Source: RUG11237 sp045119215 (GTDB lineage Bacteria; Bacillota; Clostridia; Lachnospirales; Lachnospiraceae). Taken from it: DNA of 64,000 nucleotides. Below, in pieces: positions 1-8,017 of the stretch (the stretch's first letter is position 1; the number at the start of each line of letters is the position of its first letter). The position numbers and the translations under genes are program-made. Under the pieces are notes generated by a model. That model was not told the origin of the DNA and made no database searches. It saw only the letters and a program-made list of their open reading frames with translations. Location: contig JBGVDD010000098.1 in assembly GCA_045119215.1 (NCBI GenBank), positions 1 to 64,000 on the forward strand, read 5' to 3'.

Positions 1-165
1 AAAGACCGTCATGAGAAGATTGGGGAGGGAAGCATTGGATTAGAAGCCATAGAGCGGATTATTAATCATCCACTGCTTCGTGAACTGCCTTTTTATTTAG
101 AAACACCAAACGAGCTTGCGGGGTATGCAAGGGAGATTGGGGTGCTGAAGGAATGCAGAATATAG
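1..165 (+). CDS. nfo: Endonuclease IV (AP endonuclease), C-terminal part only
   Basis: Frame 1 is open from the window edge to TAG at 163-165. The 54 residues carry the family's C-terminal signature: K-D-R-H-E near the start, then G-E-G-x-I-G, then L-P-F-Y-L-E-T-P-N-E. In endonuclease IV these regions hold metal ligands of the tri-zinc centre (the His of DRHE and the Glu of the E-T-P segment). The enzyme cleaves DNA 5' of abasic sites in base-excision repair in the cytoplasm. The N-terminal four-fifths lies outside the window. The stop codon runs directly into a palindrome (165-195). Confidence is high for the family. Confidence 0.88.
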   Translation, partial: KDRHEKIGEGSIGLEAIERIINHPLLRELPFYLETPNELAGYAREIGVLKECRI

Positions 166-195
166 TGGTACCAGGAACCGGGTTCCCAGAACCAC
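165..195. repeat. Palindromic repeat at the nfo 3' end (GAACCGGGTTC family)
   Basis: The sequence is symmetric: GTGGT at 165-169 pairs with ACCAC at 191-195, and GGAACC at 174-179 pairs with GGTTCC at 181-186 around one central G. There is no following T-run, so it is not an ordinary intrinsic terminator. The 17-mer at 175-191 recurs with one mismatch at 25359-25375, beside the rmlA pseudogene. Two degenerate versions of it also lie at 25397-25436. A short interspersed repeat is the simplest reading. Confidence 0.5.
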
Positions 196-227
196 CTTAT
201 CATCCCTCAACAGAAAGAAGGCTTTTT

Positions 228-1253
228 ATGAATACAGATATTACAAAACAGATGGAAATGGTACTGTACAGAACCGAAGATGATAATGTGACTGTCAGTG
301 CCTTAATAAAAGACGAAACAATATGGCTGACACAAAAAGCCATGGCTGAATTATTTGGTATTGATAAATCCGGCATCAGCCGCCACTTGTCAAAAATTTT
401 TGAAAGCGGTGAATTGGATGAGAAAGTGGTTGTTGCAAAAATTGCAACAACCAGTCAGCACGGGGCAATGCAGGACAAAACGCAGACTACTTCTACCAAC
501 TATTATAACCTGGATGCTATCATCTCCGTAGGATACAGAGTGAATTCTATGCAGGCAACCAAGTTCCGTATCTGGGCAACCAATATTCTAAAAGAATATA
601 TGATTAAAGGATTTGCAATGGATGATGAACGACTGAAGCAGGGAAAGACAGCTTTCGGCAAAGACTATTTCCGTGAGTTGCTGGAAAGAGTCCGTTCCAT
701 CCGTGCCAGTGAACGCAGAATATGGCAACAGATAACCGATATCTTTGCAGAGTGCAGCATTGATTATGATAAAAATTCCGATATTACATATCGTTTCTAT
801 GCTACCATACAGAACAAATTTCATTATGCCATTACCGGCAAAACTGCGGCTGAAATCGTTTATCAGCAGGCGGATCACACAAAAGAAAATATGGGATTGA
901 CCACATGGAAAAACGCTCCCGATGGTCGTATTCTCAAGTCTGATACCCCGATTGCAAAAAACTACTTGGATGAAAAGCAAATCCGACAACTGGAACGTGC
1001 AGTCACTGGTTACTTTGACTATATAGAGGATTTGATCGAACGGGAAAATGTTTTCACAATGGAGGAATTCTCAAAAAGTGTAAATGAGTTCCTTGAATTT
1101 CGCAGATATGATATATTGAAGGATAACGGACATATTTCCCATAAACAGGCAGTGGAGAAAGCGTATCAGGAATATGATATCTTTAATAAGACACAGCCGA
1201 TAGAATCTGACTTTGATAGGATAGTTAAAGGATTGGCAAAGACTGAAAAATAG
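228..1253 (+). CDS. RhuM family protein (virulence-associated RhuM; function unknown)
   Basis: This 341-residue product matches the RhuM family from Salmonella pathogenicity islands: an N-terminal winged-helix-like part (W-L-T-Q-K-A-M-A-E-L-F, then S-x-I-S-R-H-L), the N-Y-Y-N-L-D-A-I-I-S-V-G-Y-R-V-N-S segment, A-T-x-F-R-I-W-A-T, and a C-terminal helical half. The ATG at 228 is preferred over an upstream in-frame start at 153 because GAAAGAAGG sits 7 bases before it and the upstream part lies in the palindrome. The biochemical role is not established; RhuM genes are often found on genomic islands. Here it stands alone between nfo and a coiled-coil remnant, which suggests a transferred orphan. 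Confidence 0.85.
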   Translation: MNTDITKQMEMVLYRTEDDNVTVSALIKDETIWLTQKAMAELFGIDKSGISRHLSKIFESGELDEKVVVAKIATTSQHGAMQDKTQTTSTNYYNLDAIISVGYRVNSMQATKFRIWATNILKEYMIKGFAMDDERLKQGKTAFGKDYFRELLERVRSIRASERRIWQQITDIFAECSIDYDKNSDITYRFYATIQNKFHYAITGKTAAEIVYQQADHTKENMGLTTWKNAPDGRILKSDTPIAKNYLDEKQIRQLERAVTGYFDYIEDLIERENVFTMEEFSKSVNEFLEFRRYDILKDNGHISHKQAVEKAYQEYDIFNKTQPIESDFDRIVKGLAKTEK

Positions 1254-1313
1254 ACTGTTTTAGTGTTATGTTAGTGATAGGAGCAGGTAATCTGGTATCA
1301 TGGCCCTGAGGAT

Positions 1314-1580
1314 GTGAAACAGAAAAAACAAGATCAGAAAGTGAGGGATGGCTATATGACACTGGCAGAAATCATAGAAGACGCAATCCAAAGCCAAAAA
1401 GAAAGGACCCAAAAAGCAGAAGAGGAAAAAGAGAGAATAAGAGAGGAAAAAGACAAGGAGATTCAAGAGAAGGAAGAACAGATTCAAGAGAAGGAAGAAC
1501 AGATTCAAGAGAAGGAGGAGCAATTGAAAGAACAGCAACGCCTCATAGAAGAACTACAAAAGAAATTAGAGAGCAAATAA
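1314..1580 (+). CDS. Short coiled-coil protein, probably a gene remnant
   Basis: An 88-residue product from a GTG start (ATG alternative at M15). It begins with a mixed segment containing M-T-L-A-E-I-I-E-D-A-I and then becomes almost entirely Glu/Lys/Gln/Arg coiled coil. The frame stays open upstream to TAG at 1278, reading Y-H-G-P-E-D, which suggests that the 5' part of a longer gene has been lost. Charged tails like this end Rpn-type PD-(D/E)XK proteins such as the one at 27155, but no nuclease core remains. No function is assigned. A strong terminator follows the stop codon. Confidence 0.5.
   Translation: MKQKKQDQKVRDGYMTLAEIIEDAIQSQKERTQKAEEEKERIREEKDKEIQEKEEQIQEKEEQIQEKEEQLKEQQRLIEELQKKLESK
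1461..1523 (+). repeat. Three tandem 21-bp units in the coiled coil
   Basis: Three consecutive 21-bp units start at 1461, 1482 and 1503, each encoding I-Q-E-K-E-E-Q. The first two are identical and the third differs at two or three wobble-type positions. The unit is seven codons, one heptad, so changes in copy number keep both the reading frame and the coiled-coil register. The likely origin is replication slippage. Confidence 0.85.
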
Positions 1581-1589
1581 CCTTCCCAT

Positions 1590-1636
1590 GGAAAACGGGG
1601 GCGTATCCATTTTTTCAGGATACGCCCCCGTTTTCC
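1590..1636 (+). terminator. Strong Rho-independent terminator
   Basis: A perfect 19-bp stem (1590-1608 with 1618-1636) encloses a 9-base loop. The G+C core CGGGGGCGTATCC is flanked by an A-tract on the left and TTTT on the right, so it could work in either direction. It closes the nfo/RhuM/coiled-coil segment and insulates it from the polysaccharide promoter downstream. Confidence 0.9.
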
Positions 1637-1728
1637 TAACAGACTCCCCAAAAATTTCAAAAAAAGTGAGAAGTATCTAAAAAAAATCACGAAAAATGGG
1701 GAAAACATGAGGAAATTCTTAAAAAAAA

Positions 1729-1757
1729 TTGACATCAGTTAAGGGAACGAATATAAT
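1729..1757 (+). promoter_or_regulatory. Consensus sigma-A promoter of the polysaccharide operon
   Basis: TTGACA (1729-1734) and TATAAT (1752-1757) are both perfect and are separated by exactly 17 bases, after an A/T-rich upstream tract that could act as an UP element. Transcription would begin near 1764, leaving a leader of about 70 bases before the first large gene at 1836. A promoter this close to consensus implies strong constitutive initiation unless it is repressed. No clear operator was recognised. Confidence 0.9.
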
Positions 1758-1782
1758 AGGAAAATGTGAAACTGGAGAAGGT

Positions 1783-1839
1783 ATGTCGTTACAAGAAAAT
1801 GAGACTGATATACATAGAAACAAAAGGGGTTTAGTATGA
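1783..1839 (+). CDS. Putative 18-codon leader ORF coupled to the first polysaccharide gene
   Basis: The ATG at 1783 has GGAG five bases upstream (1774-1777) and encodes 18 residues beginning MSLQENE and ending RGLV. Its TGA (1837-1839) overlaps the ATG of the next gene at 1836 as ATGA, a typical translational-coupling arrangement. The downstream gene also has its own ribosome-binding site (AAGGGG). The ORF could be a real coupling peptide or chance, and no peptide family was recognised. Confidence 0.4.
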   Translation: MSLQENETDIHRNKRGLV

Positions 1840-3422
1840 GTAAATTAAAAAATAAAAATACGCCTAAGAATAAGAGTAAGAATATGAATACCATTCGTCC
1901 ATATACGGTTATGTGTACGGATATATATTTGTTGTGGATATTTATGGTGTTTCCTCTTTATTTTGCGGATGGATACTTTCATTTGCCAGAGAAAAAGGCT
2001 GCCTTTTGGAGCATTTCTACCTTGGTGTATCTGGGAGTGATGCTTCTGGGGATGATTATTACATTTGTCTCTACCAGAAGTGAGTGGGATTGGGAAAGAG
2101 TGAAGAAGAATATTTCCATCACAGATATTTTTATGTTTGGATTTCTGGTCAGCAATTTGATTTCCTTTGCATTAAGTACAGACAAGTCAAATGCATGGAC
2201 AGGGGCAGGAGCACGTTACTACGGGGCAAAAGTATTGATTTTAGTATGTCTGGTATATTTTCTTGTGTCCAGATATGCCTGGTTGAATCAGATATTTGTC
2301 TGGATTTTCCTGATTGGTGGCAATTTAGTCTGCTTATTGGCTACTTTTGACTATTTTGGTTTGGATGTACTTGGAATCAACAAGCAGATGCAGGCTAGTG
2401 ACTGGTTGATGTTTATATCTACCATGGGAAATGCAAATACCTGTGCTTCCTATGTCACCATGGCAGTAGCTGGTTCTATTTGTTATTTCTGTGTGGCGAA
2501 AGATATGAAATCCAAGGTGTTTGCAGGAATCAGTATCGTGAATTGTTCCGCAGCATTGATTGCAGCCCGTAGTGAGAGTGCGTTTGTAGGAATTGCCGTA
2601 ATAGGGATTGTACTGTTGTGTCTCATGTTCTCCAAGAAGTTAAATATGAAATCTATTATTTTAGTAGCAATGCTTGTCAGTGCTTCAATGGTAGGACTGA
2701 CCATATGCAAAGGGATTTATCCGGAGGCATTTGCTTGTGATATGGGAATTCCATGGTTGTTAATGAATTCCCAGGGAATCTTAGTTTCAGTCTTTATATT
2801 TTTGGTATTGGCGTATGTGACAGCTATATATATGGAAAGAAAAAAAATAAAATTTCCAAAGAATGTCATGAAATTCGGATGGATTACAGGGGCAGTCATA
2901 CTTGTAGTAGGGATTGTAGTAGTATTATCAAAAATCAATCTGTTGGAAATGTTTAAGTCAAGTATGGGATTAAGTGAAGGAGCCCTGGCTGGGAACCGTG
3001 CTTACATATACAGTAGAACCATAAGAAGTTATGGACAAGCACCTTTGTTGAATAAGATTTTTGGGTTTGGACAGGCATCTGTCAGCACATTGTTGAATCA
3101 AAGCTTTGGAGAAGAGCTGTCATCTATGGGTATATATATTAACTCAGCGCATAATAATATATTGGATTATCTGGTGATAGGAGGTCTTCTGGGAGCAGTG
3201 TGTTATTTAGGAGCAGTGCTTTCGGTGATAAAAAAGGGATTAAAACTTGTAAAAGAAAATCCCGAAGTGCTTGTGTTTGCCGGATGTGTTATTGCATATT
3301 TTGCACAGGGACTGTTTAATATTGAACAATCAAATACCACAACAATTTTCTGGGCATTGCTTGCCTGCGTGGAAGCAATGTACAGACAACATAGGGATGA
3401 AAATCAGAAGGTAAGAAAATGA
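1836..3422 (+). CDS. O-antigen ligase/polymerase-type membrane protein (Wzy_C-like)
   Basis: A 528-residue protein with a basic cytoplasmic N-terminus and about a dozen hydrophobic segments. The segment S-A-H-N-N-I-L-D-Y-L-V-I-G-G near residue 438 is the conserved His-containing motif of the O-antigen ligase/Wzy_C superfamily, followed by C-terminal membrane helices. Family members either polymerise lipid-linked repeat units or transfer finished glycan to an acceptor, outside the membrane. A Gram-positive has no lipid A core, so polymerisation or cell-wall attachment is more likely (inference). It is the first large gene of the operon and overlaps the next gene by 4 bases. Which of the two activities applies cannot be read from sequence. 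Confidence 0.8.
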   Translation: MSKLKNKNTPKNKSKNMNTIRPYTVMCTDIYLLWIFMVFPLYFADGYFHLPEKKAAFWSISTLVYLGVMLLGMIITFVSTRSEWDWERVKKNISITDIFMFGFLVSNLISFALSTDKSNAWTGAGARYYGAKVLILVCLVYFLVSRYAWLNQIFVWIFLIGGNLVCLLATFDYFGLDVLGINKQMQASDWLMFISTMGNANTCASYVTMAVAGSICYFCVAKDMKSKVFAGISIVNCSAALIAARSESAFVGIAVIGIVLLCLMFSKKLNMKSIILVAMLVSASMVGLTICKGIYPEAFACDMGIPWLLMNSQGILVSVFIFLVLAYVTAIYMERKKIKFPKNVMKFGWITGAVILVVGIVVVLSKINLLEMFKSSMGLSEGALAGNRAYIYSRTIRSYGQAPLLNKIFGFGQASVSTLLNQSFGEELSSMGIYINSAHNNILDYLVIGGLLGAVCYLGAVLSVIKKGLKLVKENPEVLVFAGCVIAYFAQGLFNIEQSNTTTIFWALLACVEAMYRQHRDENQKVRK

Positions 3423-5287
3423 ATCAAAAAGATAATTGGCAAATAAACAAAAAATTGATTATCCGAAGAGGAATTCTTGTTACATATGATATTTTGGCTA
3501 TGATTGTAGCCAGTGCTTTTGCACTAATGCTAAGATATGACTTCCATTATAGCGAAATTGAGGTTAGATTTATAGACAATGCATGGAAGTACCTTCCATA
3601 TAATGTGGTTGTTACGTTGATTGTTTTTTATTTCTTTCGATTGTATCATAGTCTTTGGGCCTATGCCGGCATAACCGAAATGCAAAACGTAATTATCGCA
3701 TGTATGCTAGGCAGCGGTGCACAGTTGCTGGGATTGCAGTGCCTTGATTGGTATATGCCGAGAAGTTACTATTTCATGTATGCAGGAACCTTCGTAATGC
3801 TAATCCTTGCCAGCAGATTTATTTACAGATTTATACGTATGACCAAGCGACTACAGCGTCAGCGAAAAGCATGCACCAACGTGATGATTGTAGGGGCAGG
3901 AAATGCAGGAAATATGATTATCAAAGAAATCGTCACCAGCGGAAAAGTACAGATGAAAATCAAGTACATTATCGATGATGACAGAACCAAGTGGGGTAGT
4001 TACATCCACGGCATCAAGGTGGTGGGAGGACGTCAGCTGATTCCAGTACTTTCAGAAAAGGTAGATGAGATTATCATAGCCATGCCGGCAGTAAAACGTT
4101 CTAAAGTAAAGGAAATAATCGAAGTTTGTAGAGAAACCAAGTGTGATATCAAGACATTGCCAGGAATGTATCAGATGATGAATGGGGATGTTATGGTGGA
4201 AAAACTTCGAAAGGTGGAAATCGAAGATCTTCTGGGACGTGAAACGGTTGAGATTGATTTAGAAGGCGTCATGAAATATGTGAAGAACAAAGTGGTGTTA
4301 GTCACTGGGGGCGGCGGTTCTATTGGCTCTGAAATTTGTCGTCAGATTGTACAATATAACCCGAAACAGCTAATCATAGTAGACATCTATGAAAATAATG
4401 CCTATGACATTCAGCAGGAATTACTGGAAAAGTACCCAGAGCTTGACTTGGTGGTATTGATTGCGTCTGTGCGAAACACAGCGCGTATGAACAAAATTTT
4501 TGCTACGTATTTGCCGGATATCGTATATCATGCTGCTGCACATAAGCATGTACCGTTAATGGAGGCCAGTCCCAATGAGGCCATTAAAAATAATGTGCTG
4601 GGAACTTTAAAGACGGTTCAGGCAGCAGATAAATATGGTACGAAAAGATTTATTCTCATTTCTACAGATAAAGCGGTAAACCCAACAAATATTATGGGAG
4701 CTTCCAAGAGAATATGTGAAATGATTATCCAGACCTATAATAGGCATTCCAAAACAGAGTTTGCGGCAGTACGTTTCGGAAATGTGCTGGGAAGCAATGG
4801 AAGTGTGGTGCCGTTGTTTAAAAAGCAGATTGAAAAAGGTGGACCGGTAAAGGTGACACATCCGGATATCATCCGATATTTCATGACCATACCGGAGGCG
4901 GTATCTTTGGTGCTCCAAGCTGGTGCCAACGCTAAGGGTGGAGAAATCTTTGTACTGGATATGGGAGAACCGGTAAAAATCCTGGATTTAGCAGAAAACA
5001 TGATTCGTCTGTCCGGTTTTGAACCCTATGAAGATATTGAAATAGAATTTACAGGACTTCGCCCGGGAGAAAAATTGTACGAGGAGCTGCTCATGGCAGA
5101 AGAGGGATTGCAGGAAACTGAGCATGAACTGATTCACATTGGAAAGCCACTTGCCTTTGATGAAGAAGAATTTATGGCACAGATAGAAAATCTGAAAAAA
5201 ATAGTGAAAATGGAACCGGAAGCAATCAGAAAAACCATTCAGGAGATTGTTCCCACCTATCAGCCCCAAAATATCGAAGACCTGTAA
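3419..5287 (+). CDS. Membrane nucleoside-diphosphate-sugar 4,6-dehydratase (FlaA1/WbpM/CapD type)
   Basis: A 622-residue protein. Residues 1-130 hold about four membrane helices, an extra Rossmann fold begins at about residue 155 (V-G-A-G-N-A-G-N), and the SDR catalytic domain begins at about 293 (V-T-G-G-G-G-S-I-G-S-E). The S-T-D-K-A-V-N-P segment followed by M-G-A-S-K gives the Ser-Met-Lys arrangement typical of WbpM/PglF-type UDP-GlcNAc dehydratases, where Met replaces the usual Tyr. Length is normal for the long membrane class. The likely reaction makes a UDP-4-keto-6-deoxy sugar for the first residue of the polymer. Its ATGA overlap with the upstream gene indicates co-translation. Confidence 0.88.
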   Translation: MNQKDNWQINKKLIIRRGILVTYDILAMIVASAFALMLRYDFHYSEIEVRFIDNAWKYLPYNVVVTLIVFYFFRLYHSLWAYAGITEMQNVIIACMLGSGAQLLGLQCLDWYMPRSYYFMYAGTFVMLILASRFIYRFIRMTKRLQRQRKACTNVMIVGAGNAGNMIIKEIVTSGKVQMKIKYIIDDDRTKWGSYIHGIKVVGGRQLIPVLSEKVDEIIIAMPAVKRSKVKEIIEVCRETKCDIKTLPGMYQMMNGDVMVEKLRKVEIEDLLGRETVEIDLEGVMKYVKNKVVLVTGGGGSIGSEICRQIVQYNPKQLIIVDIYENNAYDIQQELLEKYPELDLVVLIASVRNTARMNKIFATYLPDIVYHAAAHKHVPLMEASPNEAIKNNVLGTLKTVQAADKYGTKRFILISTDKAVNPTNIMGASKRICEMIIQTYNRHSKTEFAAVRFGNVLGSNGSVVPLFKKQIEKGGPVKVTHPDIIRYFMTIPEAVSLVLQAGANAKGGEIFVLDMGEPVKILDLAENMIRLSGFEPYEDIEIEFTGLRPGEKLYEELLMAEEGLQETEHELIHIGKPLAFDEEEFMAQIENLKKIVKMEPEAIRKTIQEIVPTYQPQNIEDL

Positions 5288-5340
5288 GAAAGTGTGTATT
5301 AAACAATAATCGGGCAATTTTGGAAAAGGGAGAAGATCGT

Positions 5341-5970
5341 ATGAATTTGAAAACCCAAAAGTATATAAAAATAAAGCGAGTTGCGGATATTATCATGGCA
5401 TTCATGGCATTGGTTATATTATCACCAGTGCTTTTTGTGCTATGTCTTGCCATTAAAATAGACAGCCCGGGTCCTGTTTTCTTTCGGCAGAAGCGTGTAG
5501 GAATTCATGTGACATATTTTGAAATTTATAAATTCAGAACTATGAGAATTGATACTCCAAAGGATATGCCTACCCATATGTTAAAAGATCCAGAACAATA
5601 CATTACCAAGGTAGGAAAGTTCTTACGAAAATATTCCCTGGACGAACTGCCACAGTTAATCAATATCTTAAAGGGAGATATGAGCTTTGTAGGTCCCCGT
5701 CCAGCCCTTTGGAACCAAGAGGATTTGATTCAGGAAAGGGAAAAATATCATGCCAATGATGTATACCCTGGCTTAACCGGCTGGGCTCAGATTAATGGAA
5801 GAGATGAGTTGGAAATTCCCGTAAAGGCAAAATTGGATGGAGATTATGTGAGAAATATGGGATTGGTCTTTGATATCAAATGTATTCTTGGTACCTTTGG
5901 CTCGGTGGCAAAGGCAGAAGGAGTAGTGGAAGGCGGAACAGGAAGAAAGAAAGACGGTAACGAGGATTAA
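5341..5970 (+). CDS. Undecaprenyl-phosphate sugar-1-phosphate transferase (initiating transferase)
   Basis: A 209-residue monotopic transferase of the bacterial sugar transferase family (PF02397). It has an N-terminal hydrophobic helix, then S-P-G-P-V-F-F-R-Q-K-R-V-G, the F-E-I-Y-K-F-R-T-M motif, D-E-L-P-Q-L-x-N-I-L-K-G-D-M-S-x-V-G-P-R-P, and Y-P-G-L-T-G-W-A-Q-I-N-G-R. The ATG at 5341 fits GGGAGAAG just upstream better than a TTG at 5320. It should move a sugar-1-phosphate from a UDP-sugar, plausibly the product of the dehydratase upstream, onto undecaprenyl phosphate at the inner membrane face. Only the short catalytic form is present, with no CpsE-type extension. Confidence 0.92.
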   Translation: MNLKTQKYIKIKRVADIIMAFMALVILSPVLFVLCLAIKIDSPGPVFFRQKRVGIHVTYFEIYKFRTMRIDTPKDMPTHMLKDPEQYITKVGKFLRKYSLDELPQLINILKGDMSFVGPRPALWNQEDLIQEREKYHANDVYPGLTGWAQINGRDELEIPVKAKLDGDYVRNMGLVFDIKCILGTFGSVAKAEGVVEGGTGRKKDGNED

Positions 5971-5971
5971 C

Positions 5972-8017
5972 ATGAATATATTAATTACAGGGGTAAATAG
6001 CTATATAGGTAATTCATTCGGGGATTATGTGGATAGAACACAAAAGGATTGGAATGTTACGAAGATAAGTCTGCGGGGAGAAGAATGGAAAAATGAGGAT
6101 TTTTCCCATTATGATGTTGTTCTGCATGTAGCAGGAAAAGCTCATGCAGATGTAGGAAAGGTTTCCCAAAAAGTGAAAGAGGAGTACTATAGAGTAAACA
6201 GGGACCTTACTTTGGAAATTGCCCAAAAGGCAAAAAAGGAAGGGGTAAAACAGTTTATTTATCTAAGTAGTATGATTATTTATGGAGATAGTGCCCCGGT
6301 GGGAAAGATAAAGATGATTGATGCTAACACTGCCCCAGCACCGGCAAACTTTTATGGGGACAGTAAATGGCAGGCTGATCAGGCAATTGCAGGAATGAAC
6401 AGTGAAAGCTTCAAGACCGGGGTGGTCCGTATCCCTATGGTGTACGGAAAAGGAAGTAAAGGGAATTATCCCATGTTATCCAAAATAGCAGGTAAGATTC
6501 CTGTATTCCCGGACATAGCCAATCAAAGAAGTATGATTTATATCGAAAACCTGTGTGAATTTTTCAGAGAAATCATAGCATATCAGGATTCTGGAATATT
6601 TTACCCACAAAATGGGGAATACACAAAAACATCGGAAATGGTTGCTATGATTGGAAAAGTACATGGAAAGAAGATGTGTATTACGAAGCTGTTAAATCCG
6701 TTTGTGAAAATCACATCAAAATGTCCAGGGAAAATTGGCAAATTGGCAAACAAGGCCTTTGGAAATGCCTGCTATGATAAAGATTTAAGCAGATACCGCA
6801 ACAATGAATACCAAAGATTTTCCCTTGAAGATTCCATAAAGAGGACGGAAACTCCTTCAAAACCCAAAGCGCTTATGACTGCATCTGTGGCATCTATGAT
6901 TGATTTGTTTAGTATGGATAACATACGGATTCTACAGCAGTTAGGATACCAGGTGGAGGTGGCAGCAAACTTTGAATTCGGAAGTATTACCAGCCAGAAA
7001 AGAGTGGAGACGTTTCGGGAAAAATTACTTCAGGAAGGAATCAAAGTGTATCATGTTCCCATTCCAAGAAGCATAGCAGATGTAAAAAACATAGTTCTTT
7101 CTTACAAGATGCTGAAAAAAATATGCGAAAAAGAACAGTATGACATTATTCATACCCAGTCACCTATCGGCGGTGTGGTGGCAAGACTGGCGGCAAAAGG
7201 AATACGAAAGAAGGGCACAAAGGTGGTATATACTGCCCATGGATTTCATTTCTATCAAGGTGCACCCAAAAAAAACTGGATACTGTTTTATACCATCGAA
7301 AAATTCCTGGCAAAATATACTGATGTGCTGATTACCATTAATAAAGAAGACTATGAAGTGGCAAAGAAGTTTTCGGCACAAAAGGTGTGTTATGTTCCGG
7401 GAATCGGAATAGAAATTGAAAAATTTCAAAAGAGTCCTGATAACCGATTAGAGCTTCGAAAAGCTCTTGGACTGAAAGCGGATGATTTTGTTGTATTAAG
7501 CGTAGGACAGTTGTCAAAAAGAAAGAATCAGCAAATGATGATTCGTGCAATGGCAGAATTAAAAGAACATAAGGATATCCGTTATGTCATTGTAGGTTTA
7601 GGAGAGTGTGAAGAAAGGGATAGAGAGCTGATAAGACAGTTAAAGTTAGAAAAGAAAGTAATTCTTACAGGATACCGTAGCGACATCAATCACCTGCTTC
7701 ACATGGCCGACTGTTTTGCGTTTCCATCGCTGCAGGAGGGACTTCCGGTGGCTTTGATGGAAGCTATGGCAGCAGGTCTTCCTGTTGTCTGTAGTAATAT
7801 TCGGGGAAATAAAGACTTAGTGACAGACAGGATTCATGGAAGAATTTTAGAACCCCAGGATGCAGAAGGGTATGCCAACGCCATATTAGAATTGAAAGAG
7901 AACCCATCCAAGGCAAGACAGTATTGTGAAAATGCTCAGGAAAAAATCATAGAATTTGGAAATAAAAAAGTTAGAGCCGTGATGGAAGGTATATATAAGG
8001 AATTGAAAAGAACATGA
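5972..8017 (+). CDS. Fused NAD-dependent sugar epimerase/dehydratase + GT4 glycosyltransferase
   Basis: A 681-residue two-domain protein. Residues 1-295 form an extended SDR: T-G-V-N-S-Y-I-G for NAD binding and Y-G-D-S-K as the catalytic Y-x3-K. Residues 300-681 form a GT4 glycosyltransferase: a Gly-rich acceptor side, T-A-H-G-F-H-F, L-S-V-G-Q-L-S-x-R-K-N, and E-G-L-P-V-A-L-M-E as the E-x7-E donor motif. No stop or frameshift separates the halves. These are usually two adjacent genes, so the fusion may couple sugar-nucleotide conversion to transfer. Which sugar it uses is unknown. It starts 2 bases after the previous stop and overlaps the next gene by 4 bases. Confidence 0.87.
   Translation: MNILITGVNSYIGNSFGDYVDRTQKDWNVTKISLRGEEWKNEDFSHYDVVLHVAGKAHADVGKVSQKVKEEYYRVNRDLTLEIAQKAKKEGVKQFIYLSSMIIYGDSAPVGKIKMIDANTAPAPANFYGDSKWQADQAIAGMNSESFKTGVVRIPMVYGKGSKGNYPMLSKIAGKIPVFPDIANQRSMIYIENLCEFFREIIAYQDSGIFYPQNGEYTKTSEMVAMIGKVHGKKMCITKLLNPFVKITSKCPGKIGKLANKAFGNACYDKDLSRYRNNEYQRFSLEDSIKRTETPSKPKALMTASVASMIDLFSMDNIRILQQLGYQVEVAANFEFGSITSQKRVETFREKLLQEGIKVYHVPIPRSIADVKNIVLSYKMLKKICEKEQYDIIHTQSPIGGVVARLAAKGIRKKGTKVVYTAHGFHFYQGAPKKNWILFYTIEKFLAKYTDVLITINKEDYEVAKKFSAQKVCYVPGIGIEIEKFQKSPDNRLELRKALGLKADDFVVLSVGQLSKRKNQQMMIRAMAELKEHKDIRYVIVGLGECEERDRELIRQLKLEKKVILTGYRSDINHLLHMADCFAFPSLQEGLPVALMEAMAAGLPVVCSNIRGNKDLVTDRIHGRILEPQDAEGYANAILELKENPSKARQYCENAQEKIIEFGNKKVRAVMEGIYKELKRT

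Noticed and set aside
1461..1523. Tandem repeats considered as a CRISPR-like array.
   Set aside because: The 21-bp units are directly adjacent with no spacers and encode a coiled coil. No CRISPR array or cas gene was seen in the window.
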